Assembly (NCBI GenBank): GCA_963744005.1
Contig: CAVURU010000003.1
Coordinates: 2,976,001 to 3,040,000 of the forward strand
From: Palsa-504 sp963744005
GTDB lineage: Bacteria > Actinomycetota > Actinomycetes > Streptosporangiales > Streptosporangiaceae
Direction: 5' to 3'
DNA: 64,000 nucleotides
Notes under the pieces: model-generated
What the model saw: only the letters and a program-made list of their open reading frames with translations
Databases searched by the model: none
Told to the model about the DNA's origin: nothing
Program-made: the position numbers and the translations under genes
In this document: in pieces, positions 44,608 through 53,430 of the stretch
Numbering within the stretch: position 1 is the first letter of the stretch
Layout of the letters: each line of letters starts with the position of its first letter

Positions 44608-45946
44608 ATGGACCGCGAACGTGCGGAAACCCACCTGCGGCTGCTGGCCGAGGCTGAGCTACGCCGGGTGAGCAGGAGGCCGGCGGGCGGCATGGCCGCG
44701 CGGGGGTATCCGGCCCGGCTGGCGCTGGTCGCGCAGGCGCTGACGGCCGTCGGGGCGGTCCGCGCTGACGTCGCCAGTGAGATCCAGACCGACGTCCGGC
44801 TGGCCGTCGCGGCCCGGCGCGGGCTGCAGGCTCAGATGCCCCCGGGCCCGGGACGCGTCCGGCCGGTACCGCCGCGCGCGTCATGGCGGATCGTGCCGGT
44901 GGACCGGGTGGTCAGCATCCAGGCGGACGACCTGCGCCGCGACCTGCCCCTGGTGGCCTTCGTGCAGTCCGCAGGCGGCGCGCGGTTCCTGGTGACCGAG
45001 TGGCCCTACCTGCCGTTTACCGTCACCGCGGCCGACGACCAGGGGGCGAGCTATCAGGTCAGCTGGCGCGGCGAGATGGCGCCGCGTGAGCTGCAGCTGA
45101 AGCCCGATCCGCCGCACCAGATCCGCTGGCTGGACCTGACCGCCATCCCGGGCGAGCCCGCCACTCGCATCGACCTGAACCCGCAGGTCACGGTGCCGGA
45201 CGTCACCGTGACCCGGTCGGCGCACAACCCGGGTGAGCTGCTGCTGGACGTCATCGCCGCGCGGATCCTGGCCCTCTGGGCGCTGTCGCGGCCGGAGGCT
45301 TCCGGGCGGCAGGCCGCGGCCAGCGCCGATCCGCGCGCGTTCATCGGCGACCGGCCCGGCCTGATCGTCGGCGCGCTGCACGCGGCCAGCGCGCTGCCGC
45401 CGGACAGCCCGGTGCCGGGCCAGCTGGCCGGGCTGTGCGCCCGGCTCGGCTTCGACGGTCACGGCATCACCGAACCTGCCGCCGGGTCCTTGCCCGACCG
45501 GTGGGAGAGCATGCTGGCTCGGCCCAGCCGCGGACCGCAGGCCTCCCCCGCTCGGAGCATCCGGCCGGTGCCCGTGACGGAGCTGCCCGGGCCGGATAGC
45601 GCGAGGATCGCGGTGGCCGGGCTGCACCACGCCGGAGCGCGGCACCATCCTGCACGTGGTGGCCACCGGGATCACGGTGGAGGGCGACTGGCCCTACGCG
45701 ACGGGGCTCGGGCCGCTGACCGTGCTGTGGATACGTGACAGTGACGGCTGCTGGCACGCCACGGTGGCGGACGACATGGCCAGCCCGTGGGGGCAGAACG
45801 GCTCGAACCCGTGGGCGGACACCCGGATGGTCACGGCGTGGCTGCGGATCATCCCGCCGCTGCGGGACGGCACGGACTGGATCGAGATTTCGGCGGCCGG
45901 GCGGACGGCTGAGGTCCGGGCCAGGCTCAGGCTCAGGCCGCGGTGA
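44608..45946 (+). CDS. Protein of unknown function, one frameshift
   Basis: The gene starts at ATG 44608 and reads an Arg/Ala-rich helical N-terminus (about residues 1-75), then a Pro-rich stretch and a central domain with SIQADDLRRDLPLVAFVQSA and VTEWPYLPFTVTAADDQGAS. Near 45625-45640 one extra G breaks the frame. Its removal gives HAERGTILHVVATGITVEGD and a C-terminal beta-rich part (LTVLWIRDSDGCWHATVADD) that ends at 45946. Corrected length is about 445 residues. No known family is recognised. It is cytosolic by appearance. Confidence 0.65.
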
Positions 45947-45964
45947 CCCAGCCTGGGAAGGACG

Positions 45965-46471
45965 TCAGGAGGCCGGCTTCGGCTGCGTGCCGTTCGCCAG
46001 AGCCTCGAGCTGAGCGATCCGCTGCGCCATGGCCTGCACATCTTCGGCGAGCTTCGGCACCGTCTGGTTGACGAGCGGCGCGGCCTGCTGCCAGCCGGCG
46101 GCCAGATCCGGAGCAATCACGGCTATCTCTTTGCGCTCGTCGGCTTCGACCATGCCCAGGGCGGCGCGGCTGAAGCCGTATTCATGCACCGCCGCGAGCA
46201 CGACCTGGCTGGTGAAAATTACCGCGGCGATGACCAGGCAGGCGACAACGATGGCGGCCTGAGCAGCAGTCGGGTTCTTGGTGAAGATGGGCCAGCGGGC
46301 CAGAAGGGGAGATAGGACGGCGACCGCCACGGCGATCAGCCGGATCACCCCCGCGGGAGTGGTTCTCGTTTTGCCGGCCGCCGCTGCGGCGGCTTGAGCC
46401 CGCGCGGCGGCTTGCTGTGCGGCCGTTCCCTGATTCGTGATCTGCGCTACGGCCTCGCTGTCGATATCCAC
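45965..46471 (-). CDS. Small membrane protein with two helices and coiled-coil tail
   Basis: The 168-residue protein starts at ATG 46471. An Ala/Gln-rich N-terminus (AQQAAARAQAAAAAAGK) precedes two membrane helices, AGVIRLIAVAVAVLSPLLAR and AAIVVACLVIAAVIFTSQVV. A C-terminal region then looks coiled-coil (VPKLAEDVQAMAQRIAQLEA). It is convergent with the gene at 44608. The function is unknown, with membrane anchoring or sensing as possible roles. Confidence 0.7.
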   Translation of the reverse strand: MDIDSEAVAQITNQGTAAQQAAARAQAAAAAAGKTRTTPAGVIRLIAVAVAVLSPLLARWPIFTKNPTAAQAAIVVACLVIAAVIFTSQVVLAAVHEYGFSRAALGMVEADERKEIAVIAPDLAAGWQQAAPLVNQTVPKLAEDVQAMAQRIAQLEALANGTQPKPAS

Positions 46472-46515
46472 GATTTCTTCCCCCTCGCCCGGGCGTCGGT
46501 ATCTTTATGGCCCAG

Positions 46516-46529
46516 AGGGTGGTCACCCT
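46516..46529. promoter_or_regulatory. Palindrome upstream of the small membrane protein gene
   Basis: AGGGTG-GT-CACCCT lies in the interval 46472-46592 before the start at 46471. It could be an operator or a short hairpin. The rest of the interval is AT-rich with no gene. Confidence 0.3.
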
Positions 46530-46592
46530 GCCTTTGATACGACGGACATTAAATTAGCGCGGAGGATTACAGCGTTCATCGGAGCCGCGGCG

Positions 46593-47450
46593 CTAGCGCG
46601 CCTTGAACACCGGGTCGCGGCGCTCCCTGAGGGCGGACCTGGCTTCCTGCGCGTCCTCGCTGCTGTTCAGGATCATGCTCGCGTTCGAGGTCATGACGGC
46701 GACGGTCTCCATCGTCGACTCCAGGCCGGCCCGGATGATGCGCTTGTTGATCCACTGGGTCAGCGGCGGGCTCTTGAGCATGCGGTCGCAGAGCTTACGG
46801 ACCTCATCCTCCAGCTGGCCGGACGGGTAGAACTCGTTCAGGACGCCCCACTCATACGCCTTCTGGCCGGTCAGGAAGCCGGTAAAGGCGAACTCAAGCG
46901 CGCGGCCGAGACCGATGAGGCGCGGGAGGGTATACAGGCCGCCGTTCTCGATGATCTGGCCGACCTGCTGATAGGTGATGAACCGCGTGTTCTCGCAGCC
47001 GTAGCGGATGTCGCAGTTCAGCGCCATGTCCATGCCGAACCCGGCCGCGGGGCCGTTGACCATCGCGATGGTGGGCTTCCGGATGTAGGTGATGTCGCGA
47101 AGAATCTTCGTCAGTCCGTTGAGGAAGCCCTGGCGGCTGGCGTCCGCGCCCTCGCCCGGCTTCGCACCCACGGCGTAGGTGCCCTTCTCGAAGCCGTCGA
47201 TCGGGTTGTCGCCGACGTCAACGCCAGCGCAGAAGGCGCGGCCGTTGCCGGTCAGCACGATGATGCGGACATCCGGGTCGTCGTCGGCCGCCCGCATGTA
47301 CTCGACGACCTTGGACAGCGTTCCGGTCGGCTCGGCGCCGCCGACGCAGGCGTTCAGCTTCTCCGGCCGGTTGAACCGGATCCAGACGACCCCGTTGTCT
47401 TCCTTCTCGTACTGGAGGTACGGGACCAGTTCCAGCTGCGCCTGCGGCAT
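46593..47450 (-). CDS. Enoyl-CoA hydratase/isomerase family protein
   Basis: The gene is read from ATG 47450 after AAGGAG, giving 285 residues; the frame is open further but without a site. It shows WIRFNRPEKLNACVGGAEPT, GNGRAFCAGVDVGDNPIDGF and GPAAGFGMDMALNCDIRYG, then QVGQIIENGGLYTLPRLIGL. The canonical Glu of the glycine-rich helix is replaced (GMDMAL), and GQIIENGG occupies the second catalytic region. It is likely to handle an unusual acyl-CoA. It is the third crotonase-fold gene of the window. Confidence 0.88.
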   Translation of the reverse strand: MPQAQLELVPYLQYEKEDNGVVWIRFNRPEKLNACVGGAEPTGTLSKVVEYMRAADDDPDVRIIVLTGNGRAFCAGVDVGDNPIDGFEKGTYAVGAKPGEGADASRQGFLNGLTKILRDITYIRKPTIAMVNGPAAGFGMDMALNCDIRYGCENTRFITYQQVGQIIENGGLYTLPRLIGLGRALEFAFTGFLTGQKAYEWGVLNEFYPSGQLEDEVRKLCDRMLKSPPLTQWINKRIIRAGLESTMETVAVMTSNASMILNSSEDAQEARSALRERRDPVFKAR

Positions 47451-47626
47451 AGTGGCGGCTCCTTCGGCTGAGCGACGACAACGGCCGAGTGGAGTGGCGC
47501 CGGTTGCGGAGCCCTCGGCGCGGCCCATGTTACGGACCGATCACCAAATGCACCAGACCGGGCATGAGGTACCGGATCGCCCGGCATGGAGGGATTGGGG
47601 CGCCGTTTTGGGAGGACACCCGCACG

Positions 47627-48682
47627 TCAACTCGCACGCCGTCGTCGGGAAACCCAGCCGAGGGTTTTCAAGACCGGCCGTGGCGTGCGCAGGAAGAAAA
47701 CGAAGGCGGCCGCGGCCCCGGTGTCGGGGTGGTTCTCGCCCTGGACGCGACGGCGGCGGGCCAGGATGTCGTCGGCCAGCTCCCGGGCGGCCTGATAGTC
47801 GCCCAGCTCGGTCAGCTCGCCGGCGAGGATGAAGGCGGAGGTCAGGGTGTCGGGGTGATCCTCGCCCAGGACGCGACGGCGGCGGGCCACGGTGTCTTCA
47901 GCCAGCTCCCGGGCCGCCCGGTGCTCGCCGGCCCGGCCCAGGAACATGGCGAGGTTGTCGGCGGAGGTCAGGGTGTCGGGATGGTCCCCGCCCAGGACGC
48001 GATGGCGGCGGGCCAGGGTGTCCTTGCCCAGGTCCCGGGCCGCCTGCCAGTCGTCCCTCAGCAGGCTGACGGCCAGGTTGTCGGCCGAGGTCAGAGTGTC
48101 GGGATGGTCCCCGCCCAGGACGCGGCGGCGGCGGGCCAGGGTGTCCTGCCCCAGGTCCCGGGCCGCCTGGTGCTCGCCGACCGCACGCAAGCTGATGAAC
48201 AGGCCATTGGCGCAGGCCAGGGTGTCGGGATGGTCCTCACCCAGGATGCGACGGCGGCGGGCCAGGGTGTCCTCGCCCAGCTCCCGGGCGGCCTGGAACT
48301 CGCCGGGGTGACGAACGACGGCGGCCAGGTTACTGACGGCGGCCAGGGCACCGGGGGATCCGCCGACCGCACGCAGGCTGATGGCCAGTCCGTCGGCGGA
48401 GGCCAGGGTGTCGGGGTGATCCTCGCCCAGGACGCGACGGCGGCGGGCCAGGGTGTCCTCGCCCAGCTCCCGGGCCGCCTGGTACTCCCCGGCCGCGCAC
48501 AGGCTGACGGCCAGGTTGCTGGCGGCGGCCAGGGTGTCGGGGTGGTCCTCGCCGAGGTCGCGGCGGCAGTGGGCCAGGGTGTCTTCGTCGAGCTGCACCT
48601 GGGCCCTGCTGTCATCACCGGCCATCCCGGCATTGTCGTCCTGGCGGCGCGTACGTGCCAAGCTCCCGCCATCGAGGAGCAC
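47627..48682 (-). CDS. Tetratricopeptide (kinesin-light-chain-like) repeat protein
   Basis: The 351-residue protein has seven copies of a 42-residue TPR. The consensus is close to AARELGEDTLARRRRVLGED followed by HPDTL-SA-NLA-SL. The DNA repeat period is about 126 bases. One copy is shortened by about 22 residues (SLRAVGGSPGALAAVSNLA). Such arrays usually form the C-terminal part of NB-ARC or other large regulators; no ATPase domain is present here, so it is either stand-alone or truncated. The start is uncertain between GTG 48682 and ATG 48625. It probably binds a protein partner. Confidence 0.78.
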   Translation of the reverse strand: MLLDGGSLARTRRQDDNAGMAGDDSRAQVQLDEDTLAHCRRDLGEDHPDTLAAASNLAVSLCAAGEYQAARELGEDTLARRRRVLGEDHPDTLASADGLAISLRAVGGSPGALAAVSNLAAVVRHPGEFQAARELGEDTLARRRRILGEDHPDTLACANGLFISLRAVGEHQAARDLGQDTLARRRRVLGGDHPDTLTSADNLAVSLLRDDWQAARDLGKDTLARRHRVLGGDHPDTLTSADNLAMFLGRAGEHRAARELAEDTVARRRRVLGEDHPDTLTSAFILAGELTELGDYQAARELADDILARRRRVQGENHPDTGAAAAFVFFLRTPRPVLKTLGWVSRRRRAS

Positions 48683-48762
48683 CCGAGGGTGAGCGGCTTG
48701 GTCATCGCATGAGGTGCCGGACGGCCCCGCGAAAGGCCGGATAACGGGCGATCTCAGAGGGA

Positions 48763-49500
48763 CTAGCCGAGTTCGCCGGGGGCCGGAGCCAGGGCCCAGT
48801 CCAAAGCAAAGTCGGCGACGGCTTCCCAGCCGGGCTCACCGCAGGTGTAGTGGTCGCGGCCCGGGAACAGCTTGTGCGCGGCGATCGCGGTCGAGTGCTT
48901 GGCGTTCTTCTCGTAGTTGTGCTGCTGGACGACGGGCGGCAGGATGTGGTCGCTGCCGCCGGAGATGAACAGCAGCGGGGCCCGGTCGTCGGCGGCGAAG
49001 TTGAACGTGGTGGCGGCGTGCGGGGTGACGGCCGCGAAGCCGCCCTGGAACAGGACTTTGGCGGGCGTGGCAGCGGCGTAGCGGTCGTAGGCCGCCTGGG
49101 CCGCGGTCTCGTCCAGGGTGTTGGTGAAGGCGTAGTGGAACTGCTTGGGCGTGAGGACGGAGGCCTTGTTGATATTGGCCGGGTGGTCCAGCGCGGGCAG
49201 GACCGAGCGGACTTCCGACAGCGGCATGGCGTTGATGCCCTTGACCGACGCCCCATCGATCGACACGCCGGCCGAACCCAGCCCGTTGCCCACCAGGAGC
49301 TGGGCGAACGTGCCGCCGAAGGAGTACCCCATGATGATCGGGGCGCTGTCCAGCTGGCCGATGTAGTCGGTCAGGTGGTCCATGATCTCGCGAACGCCGA
49401 CTCCGGCCACGGCGTCTGTTTCTCGCGCAGCGCCTTCAGCCCCGGCCCCGCCCTGGCCGATGCCGTGGCCTGCAGCCAGAGCACCAGGAGATGATCCATC
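48763..49500 (-). pseudogene. Alpha/beta hydrolase gene with broken N-terminus
   Basis: Residues from AVAGVGVREIMDHLTDYIGQ onward are a good hydrolase of the kind with SAPIIMGYSFGGTFAQLLVG (nucleophile Ser), FISGGSDHILPPVVQ (Asp) and FPGRDHYTCGEPGWE (His). Upstream of it the expected oxyanion strand and first helices are missing. The neighbouring frame has a fragment LLVLWLQATASARAGPGLKA that resembles the lost start, but without the VHG motif. A frame change near 49410-49430 and the lack of a start make it a damaged gene, even allowing for assembly errors. Confidence 0.55.
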
Positions 49501-49587
49501 CCTTGATGCTCCGCAGAATAGTGGCCAGACATCGGACGCGGGCAGACTCGCTGAACACCCGAACACCGTCTGATCACGGATAGCAAT

Positions 49588-50262
49588 TTACAGAAGGTTT
49601 CGAGCTTTAGCCCGAGCGTAAGCCGCGAGCAGGAACCCATCGCTGAGTTCATAGCTTCCTATCATCCTCTCGAACTCAGCTATGGGAGTCGGGAGGATCT
49701 CTGTAATTGCTTCAGCGACTTCCGGTTGACCATATGAGGAGATTTCCGCATAGAATAGCGCAGCCCTCGAATTCGATGACCCTGTATTCGGGTATATCTC
49801 CCCCAGTTCAATTAGCTGCACATCAGTGGCGCCAATTTCCTCTTCCAACTCGCGAAGGGCGCCGTTGCGCACATCAGCATCTGTCCCGAATCCGCGCGGG
49901 ATCTCAAGATGCCACGACCGTGTCGCGTGCCGGAAGTGTCTTATCAGCAATACCTGACCTTGCCAGATAGGCAGTACGACAACCCCGGGTATTGGATCTA
50001 CCATCCGGATATAGGTTCCCACCGATCCGTCCGCGAAACGGACGGCATCGCGGAGTATAAGAGAATACTGGTCTTTGAATGCGACACCGACTCTCGCCCA
50101 TTCAGAGGGCTTTCCGGCCTTTTGGAGCCGTCTGGCGGCGTGGTCCTCCGCGAGCGAGATCTGGGTCTCATCGAGTAGGATCTCAAATCCGGCGCCGGGC
50201 GGGTTACGGAAAAGCTCAGGGTGTGCACGCACTAGTGCCAGGTACTCATCTCTGCGGCTCAC
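49588..50262 (-). CDS. Nudix hydrolase (ADP-ribose pyrophosphatase-like), lower-GC gene
   Basis: The 224-residue protein starts at ATG 50262. The Nudix region is WHLEIPRGFGTDADVRNGAL followed by RELEEEIGA, close to GX5EX7REUXEE but without the first Glu. The remaining layout (VVVLPIWQGQVLLIRHFRHA, LGEIYPNTG) is like ADP-ribose or nucleoside-diphosphate-sugar pyrophosphatases. The gene uses many AT-ending codons, unlike the core genes. It is divergent from the unknown protein at 50326 with 63 bases between them, suggesting a functional pair. NAD- or ADP-ribose-linked signalling is possible. Confidence 0.82.
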   Translation of the reverse strand: MSRRDEYLALVRAHPELFRNPPGAGFEILLDETQISLAEDHAARRLQKAGKPSEWARVGVAFKDQYSLILRDAVRFADGSVGTYIRMVDPIPGVVVLPIWQGQVLLIRHFRHATRSWHLEIPRGFGTDADVRNGALRELEEEIGATDVQLIELGEIYPNTGSSNSRAALFYAEISSYGQPEVAEAITEILPTPIAEFERMIGSYELSDGFLLAAYARAKARNLL

Positions 50263-50313
50263 GCTGGCTTCGCCTCTTCTTTTGATGCGCTCCCAATACG
50301 TACTATCTCATGG

Positions 50314-50319
50314 TAACAT
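50314..50319 (+). promoter_or_regulatory. Leaderless -10 element candidate for the 528-residue gene
   Basis: TAACAT lies 6 bases before GTG 50326, the arrangement of leaderless transcripts in actinomycetes. It supports that start over the internal ATG at 50365. Confidence 0.4.
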
Positions 50320-50325
50320 GTCACA

Positions 50326-51912
50326 GTGGGTGAGCCGAGACCAAGCGGCGGCAAATCTAATCTCATGTTGCCCTTTGTGCGCATTGACGGCGAAGAACAT
50401 GTCTTCCACTACCTGGAGTCTCTGGATTCGGTATCGGCGCGGTGGGTAGGTCAGCGCGACCACGATTCTTCCGCTGACCGCAGTAAAATGCGACGCGCCC
50501 AGATCTTCCTTGACGTCCTGATGACCCTGGCGTTCGGGCGGGATGTTGTGGTTCCGCAGTCCTATGCGTTCGATTCTGGCGGTTTCCTGGAGGTCGCTGA
50601 GACGGTCTTGAAGGCCAAGAAAAGCGCGAGTGCGGCCAATGATCACCCCTTCCGGCTTCACCTCTACGGAGTCGATAGCTTCGACCAAGCACTGAACAAT
50701 ATGCTTTCGAGAGTCAACAATAAAGATCGGCCGTTCCATAGTTCATTGTTTCCCAGACTGAACGAGGCTCCAAGACAAGGCCTCAGGATCCCCGCTACCT
50801 TCGACGAGCTACGACAGAGTGGACTCATCGACAACGACATCGGTAACGCACTGGAGCTAGTGCGGGGGGAGTTTTCTTCACTGTCCAAGGTGCCAGCCCA
50901 CCCCCCTTCCAGGCCCTTTGGCATTCCGGAACTACTGGTCAATTTTGTCAACGGCGACTCACCGGTCGCTCGAATGATCGAGCTATCAACAGACGAAATC
51001 ACGCGCAGCGTTCACTTCGACTTGCTCTTCTCGATTCAGGAACTCGACCCATCGAGACCAGAACCATTCCAGCAACGCAGCCAGCTTCGCGTCGAGGAGC
51101 CTTGGCCTAATGACGAGCTGCACCGCATGCCGAAGGACATAGTCGGTGCGCCGAATCTTCAGCTCGTCATCGAATTCGTGGACACCCTTTACAACGCGGT
51201 AGTCGCTCGATCGATTGGCGTCGCACCAGTAACTTATACAACCGATATTGCTATCGGCAACGAGTCCCTTAGCCGCCGCGGGATAGCACAGGAGCTGGCT
51301 CTCATCCTCTGCGGTATCCGGACTCCTGATTCCTACTCACCTATTCAGGGAGCAGTGGCCGATCCGCTATTCGAGATGCGGGCTGACAGGGTACAGGCAC
51401 TATCAAACCAGCACATAAACGCGCTGATCAAGAGGCTCGCCGATGGCACTGCCGAGAAGGGGCTCGCCGCTCTTCTGGATCAGCGAGCCGCCCGAGGAGG
51501 AAGGACGGGGGGCAGACGCTCAGATTTTTGGACGAGTCTGGACAGGCTCTATTCCGCGATTGACGACAGCGACGCCAGGCTGGCGCGGAGATCACTAGAG
51601 CGCCACCTTGTGCTGGTAGAGAGGCTTTTGGGGCACGGCACGAAACTCACCCTGGGCGCAGGCTTCCGGGTTGTACTTTCAGTCTTGGCAGGCGCCGTTG
51701 GCACTGCAGCCCCAGGCTACGCAATCGCACGCTGGCCTTTCATGACGCCTGATGAGATCGCTCTCGTACTTGGAGCTGGTGGTGCCGCTGCAGCGGCCGG
51801 AGGAGCACTGGCCGCATCCCTACCGACAGTTAGCATATCCATGCCCACAGTTGGCAGACATCGTCTGTCGCAGGCCCTGGGCGAGGTCATCAACGTCGCG
51901 GTGCGTTCATGA
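50326..51912 (+). CDS. Unknown protein with C-terminal membrane hairpin, on the island
   Basis: The 528-residue product is soluble for about 430 residues. Its N-terminal part has MRRAQIFLDVLMTLAFGRDV and VVPQSYAFDSGGFLEVAETV, a pattern I have an impression of from other uncharacterised proteins but cannot name. The C-terminus carries two hydrophobic helices, FRVVLSVLAGAVGTAAPGYA and IALVLGAGGAAAAAGGALAA, then a short tail. GC content and codon choice are lower than in flanking core genes. It is divergent from the Nudix gene, next to an IS element and within 3 kb of tRNA-Thr. A membrane-acting effector of a defence-like pair is a plausible but untested idea. Confidence 0.75.
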   Translation: MGEPRPSGGKSNLMLPFVRIDGEEHVFHYLESLDSVSARWVGQRDHDSSADRSKMRRAQIFLDVLMTLAFGRDVVVPQSYAFDSGGFLEVAETVLKAKKSASAANDHPFRLHLYGVDSFDQALNNMLSRVNNKDRPFHSSLFPRLNEAPRQGLRIPATFDELRQSGLIDNDIGNALELVRGEFSSLSKVPAHPPSRPFGIPELLVNFVNGDSPVARMIELSTDEITRSVHFDLLFSIQELDPSRPEPFQQRSQLRVEEPWPNDELHRMPKDIVGAPNLQLVIEFVDTLYNAVVARSIGVAPVTYTTDIAIGNESLSRRGIAQELALILCGIRTPDSYSPIQGAVADPLFEMRADRVQALSNQHINALIKRLADGTAEKGLAALLDQRAARGGRTGGRRSDFWTSLDRLYSAIDDSDARLARRSLERHLVLVERLLGHGTKLTLGAGFRVVLSVLAGAVGTAAPGYAIARWPFMTPDEIALVLGAGGAAAAAGGALAASLPTVSISMPTVGRHRLSQALGEVINVAVRS

Positions 51913-52125
51913 TCCCGTTCACACCGAACTGAGCCAAGTCGGATCAAAGACTGGTAGCCGTTTAGAAGTGAGGCGAAGCCGCTGCCTGCTGAACCTACCG
52001 AGGCCCTACTCTCCGATGCGCACTAGGTGGCAGAGTCCGGCTTGGCTAGCTCATCTAGAACCTATGCCGTGAGCCCGGCGTCTGTGAAAGAACGGACCGC
52101 GCACTCGAAGTAACTCGAAGTCACA

Positions 52126-52130
52126 GCTTC
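52126..52130. repeat. Target-site duplication, left copy
   Basis: GCTTC directly before the element is repeated directly after it at 54305-54309, consistent with the short target duplications of IS21-type insertion. Confidence 0.75.
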
Positions 52131-52181
52131 TGTCGTCGGCGGGTGAATCCTGTACCAGTGCCGGCGGATGAAAATGGACCC
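52131..52181 (+). repeat. IS21-type left terminal inverted repeat
   Basis: The 51-base left end starts TGTCGTCGGCGG and ends TGAAAATGGACCC. It matches the complement of the right end at about two thirds of positions, with perfect blocks at the outside and inside edges. Confidence 0.8.
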
Positions 52182-52200
52182 TCCTCCCTGATAGTGGGGA

Positions 52201-53430
52201 GTGATCAACGTGGAGGACTGGGCGGAGATCCGTCGGTTGCATCGGGCGGAGGGTATGCCGGTGCGGGCGATTGCGCGTCGGCTGGGGATGGGCCGGAACA
52301 CGGTGCGGCGGGCGCTGGCGGCGGAGGGGCCGCCGAGGTATCAGCGGCCGGCGAAGGGGTCGGTTGTGGATGCGGCCGAGCCGCGGATCCGGGAGCTGCT
52401 GGCGCAGTGGCCGGATATGCCGGCGACGGTGATCGCGGAGCGGATCGGCTGGGAGCGGTCGCTGACGGTGCTGAAGGTCCGGGTGCGGGAGCTGCGGCCG
52501 TTGTTCGTCCCGCCGGATCCGGCGTCGCGGACGGAGTATCTGCCCGGTGAGCTGGCCCAGTGTGATTTGTGGTTCCCGCCGGCGGATGTGCCGGTGGGGG
52601 CGGGTCAGGCGGGGCGGCCGCCGGTGCTGGTGATGGTGGCCGGGTATTCGCGGGTGATGACGGCCCGGATGATCCCGTCGCGTCAGGGCCCGGACCTGCT
52701 GGCCGGGCACTGGGCCCTGATCAGCGGCCTGGGTGCCGTGCCGCGGGCTCTGGTCTGGGACAACGAGTCGGCGGTCGGGCAGTGGCGGGCCGGGAAGCCG
52801 GTGCTGACCGAGGCCATGAACGGGTTCCGGGGGACGCTGGGGATCACGGTGATCCAGTGCCGGCCGCGGGACCCGGAGGCCAAGGGCCTGGTTGAGCGGG
52901 CCAACGGCTATCTGGAGACATCGTTTCTGCCTGGCCGCCGGTTCGCCAGCCCAGCGGACTTCAACGCCCAGCTGGCGGACTGGCTAATGCGGGCGAACAC
53001 CCGTCAGCACCGGACGCTGGGATGCCGGCAGGCTGACCGGTGGGAGGCCGATAAGGCCGCGATGCTCCAGCTGCCGCCGGTGGCCCCGGTGACCGGGTGG
53101 CGGCTGGCCACCCGGCTGCCCCGCGACCATTACGTCCGGGTGGATTCCAACGATTACTCGGTGCACCCCTCGGTCATCGGCCGCACGGTCGAGATCGCGG
53201 CTGGGCTGGAGGAGGTCACGGTCACCTGCGCCGGCCGGCAGGTCGCCTGGCACCCGCGGTGCTGGGCCGCCCACCAGAGCATCACCGACCCGGCCCATGC
53301 CGCCGCGGCGGCGCAGCTGCGCCAGGCCCGCCGCCTGATCACGACCCGCCCGGCTGACACCGACGTGCAGCAGCGGGCCCTGGGCGACTACGACCGGATC
53401 CTGGGCACCGGCGATCAGGGAGCGGCGTGA
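52201..53430 (+). CDS. istA: IS21-family transposase IstA
   Basis: The 409-residue transposase starts at GTG or the in-frame codon at 52201. An N-terminal helix-turn-helix (GMPVRAIARRLGMGRNTVRR) is followed by a DDE integrase core with Asp in QCDLWFPPADVP, Asp in LVWDNESAVGQW and Glu in EAKGLVERANGYLE. The C-terminus carries the usual basic beta-barrel (DHYVRVDSNDYSVHP). The protein cuts and joins the element ends together with IstB. The reading frame is intact and its stop overlaps the istB start (TGATG). Confidence 0.95.
   Translation: MINVEDWAEIRRLHRAEGMPVRAIARRLGMGRNTVRRALAAEGPPRYQRPAKGSVVDAAEPRIRELLAQWPDMPATVIAERIGWERSLTVLKVRVRELRPLFVPPDPASRTEYLPGELAQCDLWFPPADVPVGAGQAGRPPVLVMVAGYSRVMTARMIPSRQGPDLLAGHWALISGLGAVPRALVWDNESAVGQWRAGKPVLTEAMNGFRGTLGITVIQCRPRDPEAKGLVERANGYLETSFLPGRRFASPADFNAQLADWLMRANTRQHRTLGCRQADRWEADKAAMLQLPPVAPVTGWRLATRLPRDHYVRVDSNDYSVHPSVIGRTVEIAAGLEEVTVTCAGRQVAWHPRCWAAHQSITDPAHAAAAAQLRQARRLITTRPADTDVQQRALGDYDRILGTGDQGAA

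Noticed and set aside
47700..48600. Regular repeats that resemble a CRISPR-like array at first sight
   Set aside because: The period is about 126 bases and the repeats encode continuous TPR units in one frame; there are no short palindromic repeats with variable spacers and no cas genes.
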